From assembly GCA_019247715.1 (NCBI GenBank), contig JAFBAO010000020.1, forward strand, positions 1 through 55,227: DNA of 55,227 nucleotides, in the 5' to 3' direction. Below are positions 26,372 to 34,192 of this stretch, one piece after another. How positions within the stretch are numbered: position 1 is the stretch's first letter; every line of letters begins with the position of its first letter. Below the pieces are notes generated by a model that was not told the origin of the DNA, did not search any database, and saw only the letters and a program-made list of their open reading frames with translations. Position numbers and translations under genes: made by a program. Origin of the DNA: Caulobacteraceae bacterium (GTDB taxonomy: Bacteria > Pseudomonadota > Alphaproteobacteria > Caulobacterales > Caulobacteraceae).

Positions 26372-26829
26372 AGCCCCTGCGGCCTAACGTCCCCGGCGCC
26401 GCGCGGCCGCGTCCGAATTGCCCAGCCTCTCGTCCAACCCCTTGGAAATCCAGCATCTTGACCGAGGTCGTCGGCAGGGAGTGCGCGTGTCAGCTTATCT
26501 GGGTGTTCTCCAAAGCACGGGATGAGGGAAACACCTGATCGACCAAGCTCCCGGACGGTGGCTACTTCCCGCGACCGCCTTGATCTCCCTCCTTTCCCTC
26601 GAGGCGGTTAGGCCCCGAGGATGTGGCTGCTCCGACCCCGCGCAAGCACCGGCTGCGCGGGGTCTTTTTTTCGTTCGGACTCCCGCGCTCTGTTCGATGG
26701 TCGCGTTTGAAAAACCTCCCCGTTAGCCAAAGGCGTCAAACTGTAAGGATCTCATACCAACTCGGAACGTCCTCGCCGAGCGTTCCGCGGACGCGTCGCT
26801 TATGAAATCGGTGGTTAGGGAAGTGGCGG
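26372..26829 (+). other. noncoding stretch, possible small-RNA locus
   Basis: No open frame in this 458 bp gap looks real. It contains a hairpin with GGTGTT/AACACC arms at 26502-26535 and then the intrinsic terminator at 26634-26671, more than 260 bp after the kinase stop. That could mean a long 3' UTR or a separate small RNA ending at the terminator. Beyond it, a GGAACG/CGTTCC dyad at about 26764-26785 lies before the next gene. Confidence 0.35.
26634..26671 (+). terminator. intrinsic terminator
   Basis: GACCCCGCGC (26634-26643) pairs perfectly with GCGCGGGGTC (26655-26664), and an inner AGC/GCT pair extends the stem. Seven T residues follow at once (26665-26671). It is the only textbook Rho-independent terminator I found in the window, and it reads rightward. 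Confidence 0.9.
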
Positions 26830-27285
26830 ATGCACGGAAATAAGTTGAAATCAGGAATGGAAATGTTCACTCCCGTCTTGAAGCTCGAAGCCGGCGCGGT
26901 TGAACAGGATAAGTTGCTTCAGGGATCCCGCGAAACGCACGCACGCGCGTTATCCGAACGGCTGGAGCGACTTCATCGGCTTATTTCGGAAAGCGAGGCC
27001 CACATAACCGCTCAAGAGCAGCAGTTGCTTCGCTGGAGCCCGTTCGTCGCCGACACATCCTCCAAAGATCTCAGGGATATGCGCAGGGCCGTCATCATCC
27101 TTCTTGAGTACAAGGAATACTTGATGGATCGGCTGCGCGATGCCGGCGGCGGCCGATTGCTAGAGGCTTCCCCCGAGGGAGGGGGCGGTGGAGAGGCGCA
27201 TCCTCCGACGGTCGACCAGGCGCGGAAGGTCGAGATCGACGGCGCTGGAGCGGATCAGTTGAAGCTGCGGGAACCGGCGTCTTAG
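26830..27285 (+). CDS. hypothetical coiled-coil protein
   Basis: The 151-residue product has a helical, heptad-like stretch (about 36-75, with RALSERLERLHRLISESE) and a second helix near 85-103 (RRAVIILLEYKEYLMDRL). The tail is Gly/Glu-rich and disordered. It has no signal peptide, membrane segment or recognised family. AGGGAAG lies upstream of the ATG. Its last 126 bases overlap, on the opposite strand, the out-of-frame C-terminal coding of the M16 peptidase (27160-27285), so one of the two 3' ends is probably relaxed or decaying. The helical core looks like real protein. Confidence 0.6.
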   Translation: MHGNKLKSGMEMFTPVLKLEAGAVEQDKLLQGSRETHARALSERLERLHRLISESEAHITAQEQQLLRWSPFVADTSSKDLRDMRRAVIILLEYKEYLMDRLRDAGGGRLLEASPEGGGGGEAHPPTVDQARKVEIDGAGADQLKLREPAS

Positions 27286-27404
27286 GCTGGACAGGAACCG
27301 TCGGCTGTCGCCGACCACCAGCAAACTGACGCCGCTCGGACGTCCGAGCCTGCAACCGGACCCCTGGACTTCCTCCGCCGTTATCCTGGCTATCCGCTGC
27401 GGAT
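27160..27404 (-). pseudogene. out-of-frame C-terminal coding of the M16 peptidase
   Basis: Directly beyond the break in the peptidase gene another frame encodes the family's missing end. It reads IARITAEEVQ, then SLLVVGDSRRFLSSL, then RRRFPQLQLI, and stops at the TAG whose complement is at 27160-27162. Inserting one T (coding strand) between 27405 and 27404 restores DELGNYPQRIARITAEEVQ, which is the expected M16 sequence. This is therefore a one-base deletion or a sequencing error, not a separate gene. Confidence 0.85.
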
Positions 27405-29996
27405 GTTGCCGAGCTCGTCTGGTCCGTCACCGTAAACGGCGTTTGTCGCGAGGCGCGCCGCCATCCCCTCGCTGGTCTCCAGCGATCGCGCGTAGTCCCC
27501 GATCAGAGCGGCCTTGCGGGCGCTCAGCTCGCGTCCGTCGGGCGGCCGCGTGCACAGCGCGGCCAACTGGTCCATCATTATGCTCGCCACTTCAGGGGCG
27601 TGGGCGTTCTCGGATTTTGCGGTGGCCGAGAGGAGGCCCGCGCCCATGTATGTCTCCACCGTGCTGGAGGCGTCGTAGGTCAGGCCCCGTCTCACGCGGA
27701 TCTCGTCGCTGAGGCGCGAGGCGTAGCCGCCGCCGAGAACCGCGTTGGCGACTTCGACGGCGAAACGGCGCGGGTCGAGACGGCCGACAGATACCGTCGC
27801 CAGGGTCACCGTGGCGACTTGCGAATCCGGGACGTCGACCAGGACGGTGCGCGCGCGGCCGGAGCCTCGCACGGTCGGCCGCGCCGGCGGCGCCGCCGGT
27901 CTGGTCCAATCGCCGAACACGCGCTTGGCGAGCGCGAGGCCGTCCGACCGGTCGATATTCCCGGCCAGCACGAGCACGGCGTTGTCGGGACGGTATTGGC
28001 GCGCGCGCTGGCCCATCACATCGCGCCGGCTGATCCGTTGCAAGGAGCCTTGCGTGCCCTCGACGATGTGGCCGTAGGGGCCTCGGCCGAACACCAGCGG
28101 GCCTACCGCGGCGTCGGTGATGGAATCGGCGCTGGCCGAGGCCTCGGTCAATCCGCCCGAGCCGCGCAGGCGGCGCAGCTCCCTTTCGGCGAAGACCGGC
28201 CGGCGAACGAGATCGCCGAGCACCGCCAACGCCTGCGGCAGAAACTGCGACAGTCCGGTCGCGGTGAAGCTGAGCGAGTCGTATCCTGTGGTGATCGAAA
28301 GATTGTAGCCCAAGGCTTGAAGGAGCGATGCGGTCGAACGCGCCGATGCCCGTCGGGCGAGCTCGGCGGTCAGGTTGGCGAGCCCCAGCTTGGCGGGTGG
28401 ATCGGCCGCAGCGCCGCCCCAGAAGGTGAGGTTCGCCGTCGCCAGCGGGACGTCGGTCGTCCGCGCGACGATGACCCGCAATCCGTTGGGAAGGGTGCGC
28501 GCCTCGATCTTCGGAAGCCTGAGCGCGGCCGCAGGATCGGGTGCTGCGGCCGCCGGCGGTCGCGGCGGCGCCGCGCCTTCCTCCACCCCCTGCGATCGAC
28601 CCCCGTCCGCACGGCTCGAGGCGGTGACGGTGAGCGCGCTGGCGCGAGAGCGCCGCGCCGGCCCCGCATGATAGCGAACCACCGTCGCGCGGCGGTCGGC
28701 CAGGTAGAGGCGAGCGACGCGGCGGACGTCTTGCGCGGTCACCCGCCAAAGCATGCCGATGTCGGTGTTGACGCGGTTCGCGTCGCCCTCGACGGTGACG
28801 GCCGAGCCGATCTCGGAGGCCAGGTCGGCGATGGTTTCCCGGGCTTTCAGCCGCTCGGCGAGCAGCTGGTTCTTGGCGGTCCGAAGCTCCGCCGCCGTCA
28901 CCTGGCCGACCCGAAGCCGGACAAGCTGGGCCCTCAAGGCCGCCTCGGCCCGGGACAGGGTCACGCGATCCGCCAAGATGGCGCCGAAATCGATCAGGCC
29001 CGCGTCCCGTCGAAGGTCGATGTCGGAGAAGACGTCGACGGCGAGCGCTTGGCTGCGGACGAGCGAGGCGGCCAGGCGCCCGGCCTCGCCTTCGCTCAGG
29101 ATGGCGCGCAGCACCTCGAGCGCGGGTCGGTCGGCGCTCGCCGCGCTGGGGCCGGCGAAGACGAGCGCCACCGCCGGCGTCGGAGCCGCCGGGGCGTAGT
29201 CGTTGAACACCCGCACGCTCGTTCTCGGGCCGTGCGGCGACGCCGGCGTCTGGGCGAGCGCGGGGGAGGACCGGACGCCCCCGAAATAGCGGTCCACCGA
29301 GGCGTCGAGGCGCACGGGATCGAAGTCACCGACGATGACCAGGCTGGCGTCGTCGGGCCGATAGTAGCGTGCGTGGAACGCCTTCGCCTCGGCCAGCGTC
29401 GCCGCCTCGAGGTCGGAGATCGAGCCGATGGTCGGCCGACGATCGCCCTCGCCGGCGAATCCGGCGCGCGGAATATCCCGGGAGAACAGGGCGTCGTAGG
29501 AATCGGACAGGGTTTCTTCGCGCAGCTCGGCCTCGACCACCGCGCGCTCGGAGAGAAAGTTGGCGTGGTCGACTGCAAGGCTGCGCATCCTGTCCGCCTC
29601 GGCCCAAAGGACCGAGTCCAGGCTCGCGGCCGGGACCACCTCGTCGAATTCCGTATAGTCGCTGTCGGTCGAGGCGTTGCTGTCGCCCCCGACTTCACTG
29701 GTCAGTCCGCTCATGTATTCCGGCGGCGTGTTGCGCGTCCCCTTGAACATCAGGTGTTCGAAGAGATGAGCGAATCCGGAGCGGCCGGGCGGATCGTTCC
29801 TGGATCCGACGCCGTACCAGACCTGGACGGCGACATTCGGCGTGCTCCGGTCGAGCACGCTGACCACCTTGAGCCCGTTGGCCAGCACCCTGATGCGCAA
29901 ATCGACCCGAGGGGGCTGCGCGGCGTTCGCGGACGCCGGGCCGCCCAGCCCGACGCAAACGAGCGCGAGCACGATCGCGAACAGTTGCGGTCTCAT
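27390..29996 (-). CDS. M16-family zinc metallopeptidase (pitrilysin/insulinase-like), frameshifted near the 3' end
   Basis: The start at 29996 gives a signal peptide (MRPQLFAIVLALVCVGLGG) and 868 residues, so it is a periplasmic enzyme. The N-terminal M16 half has the inverted zinc motif HLFEH (His77, Glu80, His81) and the downstream Glu in ERAVVEAELREE. The second, inactive half begins after a Pro/Ala linker (about residue 480) with LPNGLRVIVARTTDVPLAT. The two halves would clasp to degrade peptides. The frame ends early at DELGNIRSG because one base is missing; the last 70 or so residues are encoded in another frame (27160-27404). If the break is real, the second half loses its closing helix and strand and the enzyme may be unstable. 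Confidence 0.88.
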   Translation of the reverse strand: MRPQLFAIVLALVCVGLGGPASANAAQPPRVDLRIRVLANGLKVVSVLDRSTPNVAVQVWYGVGSRNDPPGRSGFAHLFEHLMFKGTRNTPPEYMSGLTSEVGGDSNASTDSDYTEFDEVVPAASLDSVLWAEADRMRSLAVDHANFLSERAVVEAELREETLSDSYDALFSRDIPRAGFAGEGDRRPTIGSISDLEAATLAEAKAFHARYYRPDDASLVIVGDFDPVRLDASVDRYFGGVRSSPALAQTPASPHGPRTSVRVFNDYAPAAPTPAVALVFAGPSAASADRPALEVLRAILSEGEAGRLAASLVRSQALAVDVFSDIDLRRDAGLIDFGAILADRVTLSRAEAALRAQLVRLRVGQVTAAELRTAKNQLLAERLKARETIADLASEIGSAVTVEGDANRVNTDIGMLWRVTAQDVRRVARLYLADRRATVVRYHAGPARRSRASALTVTASSRADGGRSQGVEEGAAPPRPPAAAAPDPAAALRLPKIEARTLPNGLRVIVARTTDVPLATANLTFWGGAAADPPAKLGLANLTAELARRASARSTASLLQALGYNLSITTGYDSLSFTATGLSQFLPQALAVLGDLVRRPVFAERELRRLRGSGGLTEASASADSITDAAVGPLVFGRGPYGHIVEGTQGSLQRISRRDVMGQRARQYRPDNAVLVLAGNIDRSDGLALAKRVFGDWTRPAAPPARPTVRGSGRARTVLVDVPDSQVATVTLATVSVGRLDPRRFAVEVANAVLGGGYASRLSDEIRVRRGLTYDASSTVETYMGAGLLSATAKSENAHAPEVASIMMDQLAALCTRPPDGRELSARKAALIGDYARSLETSEGMAARLATNAVYGDGPDELGNIRSG

Positions 29997-30313
29997 TGAC
30001 GCCTGTCCAGCGCTTGGCGCTCCAGCAAAGCATCGATGACCGCGGAGCGGCGCGGGGAGCAACCAGGAGCGCCGGTGGCGATTTCACTTGAGACTTCGCC
30101 CAGGAAGCTCCGGACTTCGCCCGGCCGGCGGGCCCCCGCGCCTTCCGGGCGCGCCAAGGCTTCGGCGGCGTTGGCTCGCTTGCCTGCCAGGAGGTCGAAC
30201 CTTCGGTGCGGTCGCCCTTAGAAACTGCATCCGTATTTCACCCGATGCCCTTCGGACCTCGCGCGGGCGAATTTAAGCGATCCGAATTCGCGTTGAGCAT
30301 CTGGAGAGCTCGC
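29997..30313. other. intergenic region, nothing firm
   Basis: This gap of about 317 bp lies between the divergent M16 peptidase and a small secreted protein gene. GGACAGG just upstream of 29996 is the ribosome site for the peptidase. I see no repeat, RNA gene or convincing promoter boxes. Confidence 0.3.
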
Positions 30314-30541
30314 ATGGATCGTCGAGACGTGTCCGTCGTGCTCGCCACGGCCGTCGCCGCCGCCGGATTGGTGGCCGTCAGCGCCTTTGCGGCGGAGAGT
30401 TACGTCGGCCAGGCCGTGGCCGGCCATGCGGTCCGGAACGGCGCTGGCGAAGCGGCGCTTTGCAGCCGGGTCGACGTAACCGCCTACCGACATGAACCCG
30501 GCCGCAAATTCGCTCCCGACCCGCGCCAGGAGCGCTCATAA
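30314..30541 (+). CDS. small exported hypothetical protein
   Basis: The 75-residue product begins MDRRDVSVVLATAVAAAG and continues with a hydrophobic core and an Ala-Phe-Ala-Ala cleavage region near residue 27, a good Sec signal. The mature part is only about 48 residues, with one Cys, and I recognise no family. GGAG lies 7 bases before the ATG. An upstream ATG at 30206 in the same frame is less likely because it would bury the signal. It stands alone before the response regulator, and no partner is suggested. Confidence 0.5.
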   Translation: MDRRDVSVVLATAVAAAGLVAVSAFAAESYVGQAVAGHAVRNGAGEAALCSRVDVTAYRHEPGRKFAPDPRQERS

Positions 30542-30845
30542 AGCGCGGTGAAGCAGACCGGGCGGCGCTGGAGACCGATGGCGCCGTGAAACCTCGAGAC
30601 CGCAAAGGTCGCGCCTTTGGCGGCCCGGCGCGCGCCGGCGCGCCCGTCTTTCGCTTGCGAAACCGGATGGCGCTAATGCGGCGATCGGCAAGGTGTTCGC
30701 CGGTTTTCGGTTGCTCGCCTCAAGCGGCGGAATGACGCTGGAGGCGGATTGGGGGAGCCTGGGCGCAGCAGCCTAGGTAGAACCCCCAATAGACCTGACG
30801 CCCAAGTGCGCGCACCGTCGTGTCGACTCAGCGTATAGGCGCGGA
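30542..30845. promoter_or_regulatory. intergenic region before the response regulator
   Basis: This 304 bp gap contains a small hairpin CAAAGG/CCTTTG at 30603-30619 and a GC palindrome GCGCGCCGGCGCGC just after, followed by TCTTT. That could end transcription of the small exported gene. The promoter of the response regulator should lie in the last 100 bp but has no clear boxes. Confidence 0.3.
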
Positions 30846-31481
30846 ATGTTGCGGATACTGATCGCCGATGATCACGAGATCGTCCGCAAGGGCGTCCGGG
30901 AGGTGATTCAAGCGCATCCCAGCTGGCAGGTGTGCGGGGAAGCCTCGGACGGCCAGCAGGCGCTGGATCTGGCGATCAAGGAGAAGCCGGACATCATCGT
31001 GCTCGACGTAGCCTTGCCGCAGTTGAATGGCGTGGCTCTCACTCGCCGCCTGCACAGGGAATGCCCGAACACGCGGGTGTTGCTCTTCACCATGCATGAC
31101 GATGACGAGACGATCAGCACCGGTCTGGCGGCCGGCGCGCGAGGCTTCGTGCTCAAGTCCGACAGCGAGAGTCATCTCGAGGCGGCCATTTCGGCGCTCG
31201 GCGCCAACCGGCCCTATTTCTCTTCGCCGGTGTCCGAGCTCCTGCTGGACGCCGCGTTGAACGACAGAAAGCGTTCGCGGTTGGAGGGGTTCACCGCCCG
31301 AGAACTAGAAGTGGCTCAGCTCATCGCCGAGGGAAACAACAACAAGCAGGTAGCCCGGCTGCTGAAGATCAGCAACAAGACAGTGGAAAGCCACCGGGCC
31401 GCCGCCATGCGCAAAGCAGGCGCGCGAACGGCGGCGGAATTGGTGCGCTTTGCAATCAAGCACAATCTCATTCAGCCCTAG
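30846..31481 (+). CDS. NarL/FixJ-family response regulator
   Basis: This 211-residue regulator has a receiver domain (1-120) with the acidic pair Asp8/Asp9, phospho-acceptor Asp54 in VLDVALP, Thr82 and Lys104. A LuxR-type helix-turn-helix follows (about 146-205), with the scissors helix pattern GFTARELEVAQLIAEGNNNKQVARLL and NKTVESHR. The nearest fitting kinase is the soluble HisKA_3 protein at 25253-26371. The regulator could control the stress genes of the central block, but no site is proven. The ribosome site is weak. A perfect hairpin follows the stop. Confidence 0.93.
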   Translation: MLRILIADDHEIVRKGVREVIQAHPSWQVCGEASDGQQALDLAIKEKPDIIVLDVALPQLNGVALTRRLHRECPNTRVLLFTMHDDDETISTGLAAGARGFVLKSDSESHLEAAISALGANRPYFSSPVSELLLDAALNDRKRSRLEGFTARELEVAQLIAEGNNNKQVARLLKISNKTVESHRAAAMRKAGARTAAELVRFAIKHNLIQP

Positions 31482-31494
31482 GTCGGCTGCCCGA

Positions 31495-31520
31495 CCGCAT
31501 CGGGGCTTTCCCCGATGCGG
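31495..31520. terminator. hairpin after the response regulator
   Basis: CCGCATCGGG (31495-31504) pairs perfectly with CCCGATGCGG (31511-31520) around a 6-base loop, 13 bp after the regulator stop. There is no T-tract. An ATG inside the right arm (31515) is in frame with the next gene but has no ribosome site, so it is a poor start. Confidence 0.55.
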
Positions 31521-31568
31521 TGTGCGCCAGTCTCAAGACACACTCGCCGGCGTCGGTGGAGACGCCAC

Positions 31569-32882
31569 TTGGACCCCGAGCCGCATTCAGAAGCCGGACG
31601 CGAGGCAGTACGACAGGCGGCGGCGGAACTCTATGTTCACTGCTTTCCGCTCCTGCTGACGGACATCGTTCGCCGGGCGTTTCCGCTCATCTCTCACGAA
31701 TTTCTACTGATCAGGAACCGCGGCGGCGACCTCGCGGCTGGGCTCGAGGACGACGATGAATGCTTGGTGCTCTCCGGCGCGTGGACGGAGCTGGGGGAGG
31801 GGCCTGTCATCGCCCATCTGCCCCAGACCTATGGACGCTTCTTCAGCCTCACGCTGATCGACACCGCCGGCGTCCCCTTCGCCAGCCTGGGTTCGCGGAC
31901 CGGGCATGATGGCGGCGTCAGACTGGCGCTCGTGGGCCCGCATTGGCTGGGCGAGCTTCCCAAGGACGTGACCGTGTGCAAGGCGCCCTGCAGCTCCGTG
32001 TGGGTGGTGAGCCGGCTCTACGCGCATTCCCCGCTCGATATTCGCAAGACCCTCGACCTCGCGGCGCACCAGTCCCTGTCGCCGCCCGGGAAGGAGGCGC
32101 GCGCTTCGCGCAAGCCCCTTGCCGCGCTCGACGCGCCGACGCCGCGCCCCGGCAGTCAACTGAGCGCTATAGACGCCGTCACGTTCCTGCATCGGCTTGA
32201 TTCCTTGTTGGCTCGGGCGCCGGAAGAGTGGCGGCGCTCGAGCGCCGCTGCGGTCGCCGCCATGCGCGCCAGCGTCGAAGCTTGGCGCGACGACATGGAG
32301 GCGGAGCTTTCGCAACCGGTGGCGGCCGGAATCGCCGACGGCTTGGCGGCCATCCGCGCTGAAGCCAAGGACGAAGCCAGCGACCGCGCCCTTGAGCGCC
32401 CCGACGACCGGGAGGGCTTCGCCATGGCGCTCACCCGCGCGGCGCAGGCCTATCTGCGGCTGGGCGCTCCCGCCCCCAAGGACGTCTCCTCATTCGTCTA
32501 CGATCGGGATGCCGACGGGCGCCCCCTGGATGGCGGCGAAAGCTATCGCATCCGCTTCCGCCGTGACTCCCCGCCTCCCGCGCTAGCCTTCTGGCGCCTG
32601 TCGCCGCGGCCTGCCCCGCAGGCGGGTCCACGCCGTGCGCTGGGCGATCGTTGCGACATGAGGCCGGAAGCCGACGGCTCGTGCCTGGTCTTCGTGCAGT
32701 CGGCCCCGCCGGGACCGGCGCGGCTGCTCAATTGGCTGCCTTGTCCCAATGGCCGTTTCTCCCTGACCCTGCGCCTCTTCTGGCCGGCGCCCTCGGTGCT
32801 GAGGGGGGGATGGCGGATGCCCCCCATCGAGCGCCTCGCCCCCGATTCCCTGGCCTCCGGGCCTGTGACGGGTCAGAGATGA
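31569..32882 (+). CDS. DUF1254/DUF1214 domain protein
   Basis: I place the start at a TTG (31569) because GGTGGAGA lies 6 bases before it and the protein then begins where the family does. The ATG at 31515 sits inside a hairpin. The 437-residue product has a DUF1254 domain first (about 25-180, with LPQTYGRFFSLTLIDTAG and SSVWVVSRLYA) and a DUF1214 domain last (about 325-425, with YRIRFRRDSPPPALAFW, LGDRCDMRPEADGS and NWLPCPNGRFSLTLRLFWP). No signal peptide is seen, although many relatives are exported. The family is of unknown function, often near lipid or hydrocarbon genes. Another DUF1214 protein lies at 53451-54686. Confidence 0.82.
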   Translation: MDPEPHSEAGREAVRQAAAELYVHCFPLLLTDIVRRAFPLISHEFLLIRNRGGDLAAGLEDDDECLVLSGAWTELGEGPVIAHLPQTYGRFFSLTLIDTAGVPFASLGSRTGHDGGVRLALVGPHWLGELPKDVTVCKAPCSSVWVVSRLYAHSPLDIRKTLDLAAHQSLSPPGKEARASRKPLAALDAPTPRPGSQLSAIDAVTFLHRLDSLLARAPEEWRRSSAAAVAAMRASVEAWRDDMEAELSQPVAAGIADGLAAIRAEAKDEASDRALERPDDREGFAMALTRAAQAYLRLGAPAPKDVSSFVYDRDADGRPLDGGESYRIRFRRDSPPPALAFWRLSPRPAPQAGPRRALGDRCDMRPEADGSCLVFVQSAPPGPARLLNWLPCPNGRFSLTLRLFWPAPSVLRGGWRMPPIERLAPDSLASGPVTGQR

Positions 32883-32983
32883 GGCGCCGACGGGAGCGCT
32901 CGCCGGCCCGCGCGCGCCACCCGGGCCATGGACGTCGAGCTGCAAATCCCGGACGCGGTTCCGGAGATGGCGCTCTGAGCGCC

Positions 32984-34183
32984 TCAGCCCGGCGCCAAAG
33001 TCAGCAGCGCGCAGGTATGGCTGGCGATCATGCGCTCCTCGTCCGTGGGGATGACCCAGGCGGCGATGCGCGAGGATTGGGCGCTGATCTTGCCCATTCC
33101 GCGGTGGTTGAGCGCTTCGTCCAGTTCCAGCCCCAGCCAGCGGCAGCCGCGGGCGATCTCGGCCCGCGTCAGGCTGTCGTTCTCTCCGATGCCGCCGGTG
33201 AAGACGAGCCCGTCCAGGCCCCCCAGCGCGGCGGCCATGGAGCCCGTCTCGCGAACGGCGCGGTAGACGAAGAGCGCGATCGCCTCGGCGGCGGCGGGGT
33301 CGCGCGAGGCGCGCAGCTCGCGCATGTCGGACGAGAGGCCCGAAACGCCGAGCAGGCCGGACCGCCGGTAGACGAGATCCTCGAGCGCCCGCGCGTCCAT
33401 GCCCTGGCTATCCATGAGGTAGAGCAGCACCCCGGGATCGAGCGCGCCGCATCGCGTGCCCATGACGAGGCCGTCGGCGGCCGTGAAGCCCATGGTGCTG
33501 GCGACGCTTCTGCCGCCGTGCGCCGCGCACAGACTGGCGCCGGCGCCGAGGTGGGCGATGACGACGCGTCCGGCGGCGAGTTCCGGGTCCAGCTCCCTCA
33601 GCCGCAAGGCGACGTACTCGTAGGAGAGCCCGTGGAAGCCGTACCGGCGTATGCCGCTTTCGGTGAGCGCGCGCGGGATGCCGAAGAGCTGCGCCGTCGC
33701 CGGCTGGTGGCGGTGGAAGGCGGTGTCGAAGCACGCCACCTGCGCCATCGCGGGCGCCGCATCGGCGATCGCCTCGATGACCGCCAGGTTGTGCGGCTGG
33801 TGCAGAGGCGCCAGCGGCGAAAGCTGCTTCAGCGCCGCGAGCGCCTCGGAATCGACCCGGATCGGGGCGGCGTAGCTCATGCCGCCATGCACCACCCGGT
33901 GACCGACCCCGGTCACGGGGATCCCCTTGGCGAGCTCGCGCGCCGTCTCCAGGACGGCCTGGGCGGCGCCCTTGTGATCGAGCGATGCCCAACGCCGGTC
34001 GGCGACCACCTTGCCTAGGGCGTCACGGACCTCGAGCTTCGGCGCCAGACCGATCTGAGCCAGCTGCCCGCGATACAGCAGCGTCTGCGGCGGAGACGCC
34101 TCGTAGAGCCCGAGCTTGATGCTCGAAGAGCCGGCGTTGACGACCACGATGCACCCGCCCGGCCGTGGGATGGCGTCGCTCAC
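32984..34183 (-). CDS. ackA: acetate kinase
   Basis: This 399-residue protein has the full length and motifs of acetate/propionate kinases. VVNAGSSSIK (13-22) is the first signature, with the Asn and Ser that bind acyl phosphate. GHRVVHGG carries the catalytic Arg, FDTAFH the catalytic Asp region, and TMGFTAADGLVMGTRCGALDPG is the second signature. It makes ATP from acetyl phosphate, or the reverse, in the cytoplasm. The start is a GTG 9 bp after the pta stop, so it is coupled to pta. The pair allows substrate-level phosphorylation when respiration fails, which fits the stress-type central block. Confidence 0.95.
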   Translation of the reverse strand: MSDAIPRPGGCIVVVNAGSSSIKLGLYEASPPQTLLYRGQLAQIGLAPKLEVRDALGKVVADRRWASLDHKGAAQAVLETARELAKGIPVTGVGHRVVHGGMSYAAPIRVDSEALAALKQLSPLAPLHQPHNLAVIEAIADAAPAMAQVACFDTAFHRHQPATAQLFGIPRALTESGIRRYGFHGLSYEYVALRLRELDPELAAGRVVIAHLGAGASLCAAHGGRSVASTMGFTAADGLVMGTRCGALDPGVLLYLMDSQGMDARALEDLVYRRSGLLGVSGLSSDMRELRASRDPAAAEAIALFVYRAVRETGSMAAALGGLDGLVFTGGIGENDSLTRAEIARGCRWLGLELDEALNHRGMGKISAQSSRIAAWVIPTDEERMIASHTCALLTLAPG

Positions 34184-34192
34184 GGCGGCAAG

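Noticed and set aside
26763..26786. GGAAC...CGTT resembling an EcfG-type promoter before the coiled-coil gene
   Set aside because: The spacing between the two boxes is about 12 bases, too short for the usual 16-17, so it is more likely a simple dyad.
29996..30009. TTGACGCCTGTCCA as a second FixK-type box
   Set aside because: It has a mismatch in the second half and overlaps the M16 start codon, so it could not act as an activator site.
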